Assembly (NCBI RefSeq): GCF_029852145.1
Contig: NC_079969.1
Location: forward strand, 1,364,001-1,428,000
Reading direction: 5' to 3'
Source: Microplitis mediator
Lineage: Eukaryota > Arthropoda > Insecta > Hymenoptera > Braconidae
Length of the DNA stretch: 64,000 bases
The position numbers and the translations under genes are program-made. Shown piece after piece: positions 12,267-24,904 of the stretch (the first letter of the stretch is position 1; each line of letters opens with the position of its first letter). The notes beneath the pieces are model-generated. The model was not told the origin of the DNA. It did not search any database and saw only the letters and a list, made by a program, of their open reading frames with translations.

Positions 12267-15200
12267 TTAAAAATAACGATCTTGCAGTGAATTAACGGCC
12301 GCATTTGCAAGAGAACTTATTTTACCCGCGACTTTATTTACTCCCTGGCGTACGGACTCGCGAACGTCCTCGAGGTCGACGGATCCAGTGCGCGCGGCGA
12401 TGCTGCTCATAGATAATGACCCTGAAGAGTACGATGATCCTGTAGGAGAGCTTTGGTTGTTACCGAAGAAATCTGATGACGAAATTGATGACGATCCTTC
12501 GAATCTGCGGAGAGTTGTCTTCCGCTCCCACTGTAAATATTTTTTTTTTAAGAAAATATTCAAATTGTAGAGAAACTTACAGACTTAGAGACAAATTGCT
12601 CAAGACCTTTTTTGTTGCAAATTTAATTCTTTACAAGAAAGGTCCCAATGAATTTTTCTCTGAGTCTGTAAGTTTCCTCAGAAATTTGGATTTTAAGCAA
12701 CAGGCAAAAAAAAATTTCACTGAGAAATTAAAAAAATTATCATCAGTTACTTGTTATGCAATTAATGGCTGAAATATTCGATTTACAGGAAAATTGATAA
12801 GGACCTTTTTTGTAGAGAATTAAATTTCCTAAAAATTTTGTCTCTTTACTTTTTTTTATAAACTCAATATTTCAGCCAGAATTCGAATTTTAAAAGTAAA
12901 TATGGAAAAATCAGTAATTAAGTTAAAAGAAAAATGAAATAATTAATTTAATTAATTTAATTACCGAGTCATCGTTATTACTATCTCTGAAATACTGATC
13001 AGAGCTAATGGCTTTAGCTTCACCGAATTTTCTCTGAGCTTCTCCGTCGCCACCCGACAAATGTTTAACATCCGGTTTTGAATTCGCGGATCCAAATGTC
13101 GACCGCGGGGTTGAACGTTTTGGCAGTTCCGGTTCGCTGATAACGACAACTTCCTCATTGGAAGCCGTCGACTTGTAAGAAGATTTAGACGACGAATAAG
13201 GTGTACTTATCAGAGAAAAAAAGTCGTCCAAATCATTGACGGGCCGCGACGGCGACTCTAACTCTGGATCCTCACGCATTGTGTACTTAGACTCGGTTTT
13301 ACGTGAGTTTGTTGATTCTTGGGTGATTACTTGCATATCGCCAAAGGCAGAATGACTTGCTCCGCTAAAAAAAATTTTTTTTAAATTTAACATTTAAAAT
13401 TTTCTCAACAAAAATTAATTTTTTCATATTTTGATTCTTATATTTGATTATGTCATATAATTTCCAGTAGAAAGAGTACCCACATCACTCTTTTATTACC
13501 AAGTACTCATTAATGATTTTTATGATTAATTAATTAATAAAAAATTATTTTTTTAAGATTTTTGCTACAAAATTTTCGTTAAAAAAAAAATGGACATGAT
13601 ATTCTTAAAGTACACGAGATTCCGCGTAAAATGAGTACCCACAACACTTAATTACGAGCAAGTTATAATTAATCATTATAATTAATTATTAAGTGCATTA
13701 ATAAATGACTGATTTTTTTTTAATCACAATATAGTGATGTGGGTACTCATGTAACAGGAAATTTGCTTCTCTACACTCCCCAGCTATTAATTTTCTAAAA
13801 TAATTAATTAAAATTAATCATGATTAATCATTAATTTTTTGTCATCCAAATATATCGATGTGGGTACTCAAATTAACGGAAATGATCTCATTAATTCAAA
13901 TACACTATCATTTTTTGATTTTGAACCCCCACGGAAAAAATAAAACTAAAAATTACCCGCGAGAGTCTATTTCCATTCCCAATTTTTCGGCCTAGGAAGC
14001 TTTCCTCGGGTCTATTTTACGAATAATGATAATAATTTGCATAATTAATAGACATATGTACGAAGCATAGATTTTGTGAAAAAAAATCCAGAATATATTC
14101 ACTTATTTAATCTCCATGATGACTATATTATTACCAAGTACTCGTTAATGATTTTTGTTATTACTTAATTTGTGAAAAATTATTTTTTTAGATTCTTTGC
14201 TACAAAATTTTCGTTTAAAAAAAAAATGGACATGATATACTTCAAGTACACGAGATTCCGCGTAAAATGAGTACCCACAACACTTAATTACGAGCAAGTT
14301 ATAATTAATCATTATAATTAATTATTAAGTGCATTAATAAATGACTCATTTTTTTTTAATCACAATATAGTGATGTGGGTACTCATTTAATAGGAAAATT
14401 GCTTCTCTACACTCCCCAGCTATTAATTTTCCAAAATAATTAATTGTAATTAATCATGATTAATCATTAATTTTTTAGTCATCCAAATATATCGATGTGG
14501 GTACTCAAATAAACGGAAATGATCTCCGTAATCCAAATTCACTATCATTTTTGAATTTCAAACCCCCACAAAAAAAATAAATCTAAAAATTACCTGCGAG
14601 AGCCTATTCCCATTCCCAATCTTTCAGCCTGGGAAGCTTTTCTCGGGTCCATTTTTTTCGTGCGTTCGCTTACTAGCTTAGCCTGCTCGGTAAGATTCTG
14701 TTCCATCTTATACGCAAGTCGACTATTTGCTTCAATCTGATCCTCCTTGTCTTCCCGATCAACGTTAGTCGGCACGGATGCTGGTGACTGAGACTCAGCG
14801 ACCGACTTTTCAAGTTCATCAAAATTTGTCGTCACTCTCTGAGCGCCCATTCCAGTTTTTTTTCCCATCTAAAAAAGAGTGTCATTAATTTAATTTATTT
14901 ATTTAATAAAATAAATTTCCGAACTTACCCCAGGACGTTTTTGTTGAACTTTACGACCGCCAATTGTCGACTTGTAATTACTACCAGTGCTAATTACGCT
15001 CTCAGATAATTTTACAGTTGGTCCCATTGAATTTATTAATAAATCAACATCTTCATCTTTATTCGTGAGCTTGCAATTATCAGATTGAAGGGCCGGCTCA
15101 CTGGAAGTTAATTTAACACTTGGAACTACAGTTGATTTTTTATTCAACTCTTCAAAAGACTCGTGCTCTGTAAAAAAATCAATTTCTTCTTTCTCCTCAC

Positions 15201-18200
15201 GTTTATTTGACGTCTCTGTGTCGTCTAAATGTAACTAGAAAAAATATTTTTTTATTATCATCTAAAAAAACCCTCGTAACTGAACGATTGAACTTACGAC
15301 AATTTTACTGAAGACCTTTTTGATAGGAAATTTAATTCCCTACAAAAAAGGTTTCTTATAAAATTTTGATAAAATGATAAATTTAGAAGTTATTGATGTT
15401 CAAAGTTGGTCAACAAGATTTACTACAGAAAATTTAACTTTTAATTTTTTTTTGGATTAAAAATTTTTCAACTTATTGTCAGTCTTATTATTTTGCTAGT
15501 AAAAAAAATTCGTTAGTGAAAATAACACACAGATTTATTTATTACTCATTAGAAAAATTCGCTATATTAATTAATTTTGTTTGTTATGACTATGAAATTT
15601 TTTTTCAAAAAAACAAAGATGATTTTCTGATAGTCGATAAAATTCTGCGTAAAATGAGTACCCACAAGACTATATTACAAGCAAGTGATAATTAATCATT
15701 TTAATTAATTAATAAATATATGAAATGATGATTAATTTTTTTTGTAATGAAATATAGTGATGTGGGTACTCATTCTACAGGAAATTCGAATCTCTACGAC
15801 CCTTGACTATTAATTTTTCAAAACAAAAAAAATTTTAAAACATTAGGTGACAAAAAATGAATTTTTTTTAATTGCAAGTGAACACAAATTTGCGTTAGAC
15901 AAAAATTATTTTTTTTAGTGGAGACAAAAGCACACGGCTTACGATTCTCACCATTCTAATGTCATAGGCTGTTATTATTACCTATAATTATTAAATATAA
16001 ATTAATAATTAAGAAAAAAAAGAACTTAGAAAGAGATTACTCTTCCGGTACCAGGGTAATTTAAAATACTCTACTTAAAATCAAAATTCTGGCTAAACTA
16101 TCAACTTTACGCAAAAAGTCAAAGAGAGCTTTTTGATAGGAAATTAAATTCTCTACAAAAAAGTTCCTTATCACTTTTTACCTAAACCGATAACTTCACC
16201 CATAAAGTCGATTCAAACTTTAAATACACACGTGGGAGTAAAATTGAAAACCAAAAACAATTTTTTTACCTTTAATCTAAAATTCCAAGTGAACTATGAG
16301 AGATACAAAAAAAACTTAAGAATACAAATTTGTAGCCCGGGAAATTCTCTACAAAAAAGGTCCTTATCACTTTTTACTTAAACTGATAACTTCATCCGTA
16401 AAATCGATTCAAACTTTAAATACATACGCGGGAGTAAAATTGAAAACTTACAATAATTTTTTTCACCTTTAATTCAAATTTCCGACTGAATTATTAGAGA
16501 TACGAAAAAAACTAAAGAATACAAATTTGTAGCCCGGGAAATTCTCTACAAAAAAGCTCCCGATCATTGTTTCGCTAAATTTAATCCTTGACCCGTAATT
16601 TAAAAAGTTTATAAAAAAAAATAGTAATGAATACCTTAGTTCCATAACGTTTCATTGCCTGATTAGAAGCTTGAGCAAGTTTCTCACGATACTGCATTGC
16701 GGTACGTGATTTATATTTATGTTGAGCATCTGTACTCGTACAATTATGTTGCGTAAAAAATGCCCTCTGAAAAAAAAATTTTTTCAATCATTTATTGACT
16801 AACGAATGAGCCTAAAGTTTTTGGATTTATTTTTACACCATAAATTCTAAAAAAAAAATATTTAAAAAAATTGCACGCGTAGTTTTTTAAATTTTCTACA
16901 CGTGCATTTTTTTCAAATACTTTTTTTTTTATAATTTATCGCTGAAAAATAAATCCAAAACTTACAAAACATCGGCTGACTTCAGTATCATGACCAATTA
17001 ATTACTTTCTTAATTAATTAATCAATAACTTAATTAAATAACTGACCAATTAGCCGATTAATCAGTTCATAATTTAATTAATCAATGATTTATTTATGCA
17101 AAAAATTAATAAGACAATTAATTAGTCAGTCAATTAAGAAAACAGTTCATTAATAAATCAACTAATTAACCAGCTGATAAATTAATTAATCAACCGATTA
17201 ATAAAAACCAGTCAAAGATTTTTAATAAAATTCATTAATTGAAATTAATTTTCTTCTCAATTAATTAATTTATTATTCTGCTAATCAGTAAATTAATTTT
17301 AAAAAAAATATGATCCAGAAGTTAGCAGATAATTAAAAATTTTCGAATTTTTTTTTTTAACAAATCAATCAGAAAAAAAATAAAAATAAAAATATGCACA
17401 TGTAGAGAATTTAAAAAACTACAGGTGCAATTTTTTAAAATTTCTTTTTTCTTATAATTTACTCTCTAAAATAAAATCCAAAAATTATTAGACGTCTGCT
17501 AACTTCAGTTTCATAAAAAAAAATTACTTATAATGATACTGAAGTTAGCCGGCGTCAAATAATTTTTGGATTTTTTAAAAGACGATAAATTATAAAAAAA
17601 AAAATTTGAAAAAATTGTACCTGTAGTCTTTTAAATTTTCTACATGTGCATTTTGACAGTTTCTTTTTTTTTTTAAATTTAATTGTTCAAAAAAAAATCC
17701 AAAAATTTTCAATTGTCTGCTAACTCCAGGATCATAAGTTAGCAGACGTCAAATAATTTTTGGATTTTTTAAAAAACGATAAATTATAAAAAAAAAAAAA
17801 TTTGAAAAAATTGCACCTGTAGTTTTTTAAATTTTCTACATGTGCATATTTTTAGTTTCTTTTTTTTTTTAATTTAATTATTCAAAAAAAAAAATGCAAA
17901 AATTTTTAATTGTCTGCTAACTTTAGGATCATAAGTTAGCAGACGTCAAATAATTTTTGGATTTTTTAAAAAACGATAAATTATAAAAAAAAAAAAATTT
18001 GAAAAAATTGCACCTGTAGTTTTTTAAATTTTCTACATGTGCATATTTTTAGTTTCTTTTTTTTTTTAATTTAATTATTCAAAAAAAAAAATGCAAAAAT
18101 TTTTAATTGTCTGCTAACTTTAGGATCATTAGTTAGCAAACGTCAAATAATTTTTTGATTTTTTTAAAAGACGATAGATGATAAAAAAAAAAAAATTTGG

Positions 18201-19167
18201 AAAAATTGCACCTATAGTTTATTAAATTTTCTACATGTGCATATTTTTAGTTTTTTTTTTTTTCTTCAAATTTAATTGTTCAAAAAAAAAATGCAAAAAT
18301 TTTTAATTGTCTGCTAACTTTAGGATCATCATTTAGCAGACGTCAAATAATTTTTGGATTTTTTAAAAGACGATAAATTATAAAAAAAAAAAATTTGAAA
18401 AAATTGCACCTGTAGTCTTTTAAATTTTCTACATGTGCATTTTGTCAGTTTCTTTTTTTTTAAATTTAATTGTTCAAAAAAAAATCTAAAAATTTCTAAT
18501 TGTCTGCTAACTTTAGGATCATTTACTTACAGCATGTGCGTTACCACCCAATTGCATATTTCTTAATTGCTGCCATGTCCAATTAGTGTCCAATTGTGAG
18601 GATCTAACAAAAGTCAAATGGACACCAAGACTTCGATGTATCGCCGAGCAATCGATGCACAAAAAAACCCCGTACGTGACACTGCACCATGCCGGATTTT
18701 TTGCATTGCAGTCAAAGCAGGTCTGCAAGAATTCAATTTTTTTTAAATTTTTACCCAGAACTTGGACCCGGTAGCGGTACCGGAGGTCAGGGATCGGGGT
18801 CCAGGTCAGGAGTGAAGCAAAAAAAAATCAGAACCATAACCTAGAATTCGTTAATAATTTACTGTTTGGTGGCCAAATTACCCCTGGTGATTAATCAGTA
18901 CCTGGTAATTAGGGGACTTGATAAAAATAAATTACGCAATTACCGGAAATATTGTAAATAAATATGTAAATATGTGAGGCGTGTCGTGGCCCGATGGTTA
19001 GAGGAAGCCAGTGTCTGGTTCTTTTAAATGTATGGTAAAATAATTTTAATTTATTGGGTAATTAGAGAAAGATGTCAGGGACAAGTACTCACTTTGTTGG
19101 TCGAAATAGCGCGAAGACGTTTGAATATTTCTTCGATTTCTGTCTTACTTGGAGCTGAATCTGCCAT
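12267..19167 (-). CDS. ARFGAP2/3: ArfGAP2/3, ADP-ribosylation factor GTPase-activating protein
   Basis: Seven exons in transcription order: 19167-19093, 18722-18531, 16766-16635, 15234-14929, 14868-14594, 13364-12965 and 12530-12267, giving 547 residues with every junction in phase. The protein promotes GTP hydrolysis on Arf1 at Golgi COPI coats. Exon 1 gives MADSAPSKTEIEEIFKRLR. Exon 2 holds the ArfGAP zinc finger C27-x2-C30-x16-C47-x2-C50 and the arginine finger R55 in HRSLG. Exon 3 completes the GAP domain (FFTQHNC...YREKL). Exon 5 has the GAQRV and AERLGMG parts of the Glo3-type region. Exon 6 has FGDMQVI and KFGEAKAISSD. Exon 7 has the SSSISSSDFFG element and ends SLQDRYF. Length and order fit ArfGAP2/3. 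The start is the only ATG before the conserved N-terminus. The last exon is duplicated at 3970-4233, and fragments of exon 5 occur in several repeats. Confidence 0.95.
13445..14118. repeat. Chimeric repeat unit inside ArfGAP intron 5
   Basis: Carries an ArfGAP exon-5 fragment (about 13958-14020, minus strand) followed by a dead CFAP206 exon fragment (about 14050-14110, plus strand; GCATAG stop). It lies beside the genuine exon 5 (14594-14868) and repeats its flanking intron sequence, including GATGTGGGTACTCA at 13735 and 13857. The donor next to the fragment is intact, so it is a potential decoy splice site. Confidence 0.7.
15304..16560. repeat. Short hairpins in ArfGAP introns
   Basis: Introns 3 and 4 contain at least four imperfect palindromes built on TAGGGAATTTAATTCCCTA flanked by T and A runs: near 15312-15350, 16130-16168, 16335-16362 and 16535-16556. 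The same hairpin recurs throughout the window. Exon 3 lies at 16635-16766, and no other coding sequence is seen. Confidence 0.65.
17330..18525. repeat. ~195-bp tandem repeats filling ArfGAP intron 2
   Basis: About five to six units, each with GTTAGCAGACGTCAAATAAT, a TTGCACCTGTAG...CTACATGTGCA hairpin-like core and a closing TTGTCTGCTAACTTTAGGAT. The last unit stops within about 10 bases of the splice donor of exon 2 (18531). A single diverged unit lies at 16850-16985, and inverted relatives lie at 30545-31130. Bases 16986-17329 are a TTAATTAA-rich stretch with no gene. Confidence 0.8.
18960..19040 (+). repeat. tRNA-like (SINE) fragment in ArfGAP intron 1
   Basis: GTCGTGGCCCGATGGTTAGA resembles a pol III A box and tRNA D arm. 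No matching T arm follows, so this is a SINE head fragment at most. Confidence 0.35.
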
Positions 19168-19889
19168 TTTTGACGTGTAGTCGTGTTGTCACTTGATGTT
19201 AGCTCGGTATTATCTTTTTTTTTTTTTTTTTATTTTACCTTCTACGCATGACGAGAACTTCCGCTGATGATTTTAGTTGCGCGCCAGCGCGAGTGATTTG
19301 AAATTACGCGGGAATTTTGAATTTTTATTTTTCGCGCGAAATTTAAATTTGAATTTTTAGTCACGTAATTATCGTTTATTTAAATTGATGTGAAGATGGA
19401 AAGTGAAATTGAATAGAAATTTAGTCTGGATTAAAAAAAAAAATTTTTGAATTTTGGAATTTTTTTTGGATTTAAATATATTGGTGTTGGTACTCAAATT
19501 AGAGGAAATCGGCTCGAGAATAAGCCTAGATATTTAAAATTTGAATAGAGATATTTATATTTTTTTTTTCGTACAATATTCCGATGCCGCAAATGCACGG
19601 AAAAAAGAAAACAGGATAATTGTTGTTCGAACGAGCATGTGTTACATTTTCAAATAGTAACCCAATGCTTTATAAAAGAAACTGTAAAAGTTACAGTTTG
19701 GCGCCGCGCGATTTTACATTTTAAGTATGAAATATTACAGTTTGAAAATTTATTAAGTTTACTTTCTCACAGTAATATTTTATGAAAATTATCAAAGTAT
19801 CATTCGATAAGCTTTTAAAACTTACGTGTTTTCTCGGCAAGTTTTACGTTAAAATTTTTAAAACTTGTTTCTCAAAATAGAGATATTGC
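19168..19889. other. Upstream region of ArfGAP; no further gene seen
   Basis: Holds the presumed ArfGAP promoter, transcribed leftward. I see no clear TATA box; the GC-richer patch GCGCCAGCGCGAG lies near 19280. One degenerate GATGTGGGTACTCA-type motif occurs at about 19480. The rest is AT-rich with no supported feature. Confidence 0.4.
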
Positions 19890-20225
19890 CACTCCCGTAT
19901 AAAAAAAATTGTTGAAAAAAAGTTAAAAAAGTGTTGACTATTCTAAACATCAAAATGTGACACAACGATGAACTTTTTTTGAACGTTTTTTAAACTTCTG
20001 AAAATACACGAAAAATAAAAATTGACTTAATACCTCAAATTAACATTTTTCAGTGCAAAAAATGTTCAGAAAAAAATAATTTTGAAGTGTTTATAAACGT
20101 TTTTCGTATAAGCATATCTGAATAATACAAGGATACTAATTGATTTTTCTCTTAAATTTTCAAAAGTTTAAAAAACGTTCAAAAAAAGTTCGTCGTTGTG
20201 TCACGTTTTGAAGTTTAGAATAGTC
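19890..20225. mobile_element. Short foldback element
   Basis: Left arm GTTGACTATTCTAAAC...GTGACACAACGATGAACTTT and right arm AAAGTTCGTCGTTGTGTCAC...TTTAGAATAGTCAAC are reverse complements around an AT-rich loop. No coding capacity. Confidence 0.7.
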
Positions 20226-20227
20226 AA

Positions 20228-20586
20228 CTATGTTTCAGTTAGTAGTATTTGTGTTTATTCTTTTCAATAATCTAGTTTAAATAGTGATAGAACCCACTAC
20301 GAAATGTACATTTTTTTTTTTTTTTTTATCTGAAACGTAATTTTTTGTTTTTTTGTTTCAAGCAAACATTAATATTTTGAATTAAAATCGTGATGTATTA
20401 AAGGATATACTATAGTACAATTCAAAAATGTATTTGACCCTTTGTCAAATGACAGTGGAGTTCTAGAACAAAATCGTACTGAAATTTCGAATATAACAAC
20501 TCTAGAATATCTTTCTTACCAGGGACACTACAACTGGTAGGCGCGATCTCGTGGCGAGCACCGAACTAGTCCCACTGCTGCTCTGC
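20228..20586. repeat. Dispersed repeat, left copy
   Basis: Matches 21494-21945 almost base for base from TTCAGTTAGTAGTATTTGTG to the GAGCACCGAACTAGTCCCAC segment. The two copies flank the terminal-inverted-repeat element at 20587-21492. A third, diverged partial copy is at 5480-5760. Confidence 0.75.
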
Positions 20587-21492
20587 CCTGTCATGACAAA
20601 ATGACGTATCTCAAAAATTATAGTTTCGAGAAAATAGCGTTTAATAATAAATAGCGCCGTAACTCGAGATACGTTTTTTTGTAGCGTAAGAAACTAATGC
20701 TTATTTTGATAAATAGATGAAATTGTTATGACAAAACGCTGTAACTCGAAGAATTAAATTTCCAATGCAAAAAAGATACGTTTTCTTTTCATTTCTTTTA
20801 TACGCACTTTTGATCAACATTATTGGCATAATTAATTAAATTAGTAAAATTTTTATGATGCCCTACACGGAAAAAAAGGTTACGTAACAAATGATCCGAG
20901 GACAATTGATCCGCGACAATTAATCCGCGACAATTGATCCTTGCGACGATTGATCCGTCGATAAAATGCATGTAACATGAAAAATTACGCCCTTTTTTCA
21001 CTAATTTTGTGTGCGTGTAACATAAAAAATATACTCACACACTAATTAGTGAAAAAAGGGCGTAATTTTTCATGTTACATGCAATTTATCGACGGATCAA
21101 TCGTCGCAAGGATCAATTGTCGCGGATTAATTGTCGCGGATCAATTGTCCTCGGATCATCGGTCGTGTCACCGAAAAAAATGAACTATATAAATTGAGAA
21201 TGACAAGTAATATATTGAAAAAGTGATCAGTAAATACCATCATTCTAAATATTAATTTTTTCATTTATGATTAAAACGTGAATAATTACAAGACAAGTAT
21301 GAAAATTTATTGTCTATGTAAGAAAAATTACTATTTGAACTTTAAAAATCGTAACTGATACTTAGAAATTTGACGACACGTATTATAAAATTTACTATTT
21401 GAATGTTAAAATTTTCCATATATAAATAAACCTTTTTAGCTTTGTTACGACAAAACAGCGTATCTCGAGATACGTCGTTTTGTCATAACAGG
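20587..21492. mobile_element. TIR element carrying a nested palindrome
   Basis: Ends CCTGTCATGACAAAATGACG and CGTCGTTTTGTCATAACAGG are inverted repeats. Inside, 20868-21172 is a second palindrome in which ATGATCCGAGGACAATTGAT is mirrored by ATCAATTGTCCTCGGATCAT, with GGGCGTAATTTTTCATG near the centre. No transposase frame, so both are non-autonomous. Confidence 0.7.
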
Positions 21493-21493
21493 A

Positions 21494-21945
21494 CAGATTT
21501 TCAGTTAGTAGTATTTGTGTTTATTCTTTTCAATAATCTAGTTTAAATAGTGATAGAACCCACTACGAAATGTACATTTTTTTTAATTTTTTTTTTTTCT
21601 GAAACGTAATTTTTTTTTTTTATTTTAAGCAAACATTGATATTTTGAATTAAAATCATTATGTATTATAGGATATACAATAGTACAATTCAAAAATGTAT
21701 TTGATCCTCTGTCAAATGACAGTAGAGTACTGGAACAAAATCGTACTGAAATTTTGAATATAACAACTCTAGAATATCTTTCTTACCGGGGACACTACAA
21801 CTGGTAGGCGCGATCTCGTGGCGAGCACCGAACTAGTCCCACTGCTGCTGTCTAGGGCCGAGGACTTTTCCCTTCTCCATATCTATCTTTTCTCCCAAAA
21901 AATTTTTTCTCTTGGCTTAAGCAACTTTACAGTATACATTTTAAC
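21494..21945. repeat. Dispersed repeat, right copy (longer)
   Basis: Same sequence as 20228-20586 but continuing through TTCTCCCAAAAAATTTTTTC, as the copy at 5480-5760 also does, so this is the fuller version. Bases 21946-22240 lead into the gene 1 promoter and match 27180-27412 upstream of gene 2. Confidence 0.7.
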
Positions 21946-22240
21946 TTTTGTAATTTTTAATATGACGGGCTTGTTTTTACATTTTATTCTGTAATTATTC
22001 TAGTTTTCTTTTTTCCGTGTATTCATTTATTTTTCAAAAACATTCATTTAAACATTTAATTAAAAAATATACTTATCATATCATTGTAATTAAATTGAAA
22101 TTAGTGTAAAAAAACCGATGATTAATAGTGAAAAACATTAATAATAACAATAATTTGGGGAATTTTGTTGACCAAATTCGATTGCTAAAGACTTTCGACG
22201 ACGAATAGCGATAACAAAAATACAATTACAGTAATATCAT

Positions 22241-22363
22241 TAGGGCCAAGATGATTTGCTGACGTTGGCATTTGAAACATCGCTTAAATTTTTTTGACGT
22301 TGCATATGAGTGGCGTCGTGGCCCTGATAATAATAATGATAGCGATTAGTTTGAGTATATATA
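22241..22363 (+). promoter_or_regulatory. Promoter module of secreted gene 1
   Basis: ATTAGGGCCA (about 22240) and its inverted partner TGGCCCTGAT (22319-22328) bracket a segment with two TGACGT-like sites. ATAGCGATTAG follows, and then TATATATA at 22356-22363, 93 bases before the ATG. The same arrangement precedes genes 2, 3 and, more diverged, 4. A binding factor is not identified. Confidence 0.7.
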
Positions 22364-22455
22364 CGGCTGAAATTTAATCAGAAAAAATAGTAGTCATCAA
22401 AACAGACTACAATTCATTTTTTTTTCTGGTGAACAAAAAAAAAAAAATTGATAAA

Positions 22456-24794
22456 ATGTCTATAAAAAATTTACTTATTTTTTTCTTCTTGATCACGGTC
22501 GCCGAAATGAGGGTAAGGACAATAATTATTCTACTTGATAACATTTTAAAAAAAATATCATTATTATGTAATTAGATTTAATTACATGCATAGTAATGTA
22601 TAACTGCGGTAAAAATTTACCAATATTTAAATAATTGATTTATTAACATTTAATAAATTGTGTATTAAACAGTCGTCTATATTTATATTCAATACTCTAC
22701 ATTTATCAAATATTGATCTTTTCCATCGACTAAATATTACTAAATTCATATTAACATTTGATACAACGTTGATCAACAGTTAATATATGAACGAATCAAA
22801 TTTTTTTTACAAGCCCTTACGGCGCCCTGTAGAAAAATATATTCATATAGGGGAAGGGGGGCAAAACGGGCCCCCTAAAATTTTGGATGCCTCGAAATAT
22901 TAGCGGGCAAAATGGGCCCCCCCAAAGTTTTTAACATGAAAAGTGTTGGGGGGAGGGGGTAAAATGGGCTGTCTAGACTTTGAAAACCTACGAATATTTT
23001 TTAGCCAAACGGGTTCCTAAAATTTTTTTAACAGATATGATTAAAGAATTATGATAAGGGGCAAACTAGGTCACGAGTTCAACAGCATTACTAACTATAA
23101 TTTTTTTCAAAAACAATTTATTCTATATAATCGAAAATAATTAAAATGTAAGCATTCAAGTAATGAAATTAAGTTATTTTTAGATCCAAATTTTCACTAT
23201 CAACTCTTTTTTTTATACTAAACACACAGCAAAAAGTTTCAAAACACAAAACAAGCGACAAACATACATTGAGTTTTGTTGGGAGCCCGTTTTCCCAACT
23301 TTTCAGGATTTTTTAATTTTCATAGACACAGCAAATTAACACCAAAAACTCAGCAGAAGGAAAAAAAAGTGAAATAAGCTGAAAATCTTGCATTATAAAA
23401 TTTTTTTGAGGCGGCCCATTTTGCCCCACATTTTAAAATTTTCTATTTTTAATGGACAGAAAAATTAACGTCAAATACTTGGCGAGGGAGTAAAAAAAAA
23501 GTAATACAAGTAAAAATACTGAGGATTTGAAAATTTTTTTCTTAAGGGGCCCATTTTGCCCCCCTTCCCCTATATACTATTTGGCTAGACTATATTTTTT
23601 TTCATGTGCGACTTTTAACACGTCCTGAGTTAAAAAATTCGCGTTCGAGGTATGCAACAAGTTCTACTTTAGTAATCAAAATCCCCAATGAGAACTATGA
23701 GGTCTCAATGCGAATAATTTATCAATTTTAACTTATAACTCAGACTTCAAAATCCTCAACGAATGAAAAGTCATAGTTCGGACTTTTAAAAATTTTAGAT
23801 AGAAAAGGGAGGGGAGAGAAAACATCGAATGAGACTTTTGAGGTTCAAATCTTGATAAAATTATTTCTGTATGTTTTGAGTATTTTGAGGCTCTAATCCA
23901 GATTATGTTATTCCAGTTTAGTCCTCAAAGTGGTAAAATGGGTCGTAACTACTACTTTGAGGACTAAACTAGGATAACTTTCTATGCTATTGTCAGTCTC
24001 CAAATTCGAAAGTGATCCTCGAAAACCCCATTGAGAACTTTGAGACTTAAATCCGAATTTGTTTTTTGACTCGGGGTATTACGCAAAATAAAAAAAATAA
24101 ACATATATTTTGTTTATTATAGTCAGTTAAAACAAGCATTCAAGGATCGATAATAACAGTGGAAACATGTGATTGGAATATCAATAAAAAATATGAATGT
24201 ACTTCTGAAAATCATAATAATTCAAACAGCAGAAGTATAAATATTTCCAATGGTGTAGCTTCCCTTAATGGTCAACAGCTTGTCAGCAATAATGGTACTA
24301 ATAACAACAACCATGGAGAAGAACTATGTCCAACTGAAATCAACGGAAGAATCGCTACTCGTAACGATCATAATCAAGTCAAAAATTGTGTCTACGATAG
24401 TATAACTGGTACGCTCCTTAATGAAAATGTATATAATAATGAAATGACCATCACTATTAATCGTGATAGCAAAGGTATTATAATGCGGAACCTACGTAAT
24501 AATGTCATTAAAATAAAAATCAAAGGTAATAGTGAAGGTATAGAGATAGACAATGGTAACAATAATCGTCTCGAATTAACTATTGACGGTAATAGTGAAT
24601 CTATAAAAATACGAAGTAGAGACAATAATGTTATAAATGTTACTGTTCTTGGTAATAGTGACAAAATTCACATTGGAAATGAAAATAACAACGAAAGTAA
24701 AATAACTGTTAGAGGACGAAGCGGATCGATTACTACACAAAATATGGGGCAGGGGAGAAATAATATTTACGAAATTAATGCTCCTAATTATTAA
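22456..24794 (+). CDS. Secreted Asn-rich beta-solenoid-like protein, gene 1
   Basis: Exon 1 (22456-22512) encodes only the signal peptide MSIKNLLIFFFLITVAEMR and splices at GTAAGG. Exon 2 (24123-24794; acceptor AG 24121-24122) encodes the mature protein in phase 0, total 242 residues. The N-terminal part has four cysteines (TCDWN, YECT, EELCP, KNCVYDS), suggesting two disulfides. The rest is about five coils of the form NNxxxITIxGNSxxIxIxN, typical of a two-strand beta-solenoid and reminiscent of DUF3060-type repeats (resemblance by eye only). The 1610-base intron holds a foldback element. The gene is paralogous to genes 2, 3 and 4. It looks intact. Function unknown; secretion is well supported. 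Confidence 0.85.
22845..23576. mobile_element. G-rich inverted-repeat element in intron of gene 1
   Basis: Left end ATATAGGGGAAGGGGGGCAA and right end TTGCCCCCCTTCCCCTATAT are inverted repeats. Internal copies of GGGCCC and GGCAAAATGGGC follow both. No coding capacity. It stands out as the most GC-rich element in the window. Confidence 0.8.
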
Positions 24795-24828
24795 TTTACT
24801 GACTACTAAATGAACTAATTAATAACAA

Positions 24829-24844
24829 TAATAACAATAATAAA

Positions 24845-24893
<49 letters not shown>
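24829..24893. repeat. (AAT)n microsatellite 3' of gene 1
   Basis: Uninterrupted AAT units 35 bases after the stop codon of gene 1, within its likely 3' UTR. Confidence 0.9.
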
Positions 24894-24894
<1 letters not shown>

Positions 24895-24904
24895 GTTTGG
24901 AAAA

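Noticed and set aside
12388..12772. Plus-strand frames at 12388-12570 and 12476-12772 (and 4179-4475)
   Set aside because: They overlap the minus-strand ArfGAP exon 7 and its duplicate, with no independent support.
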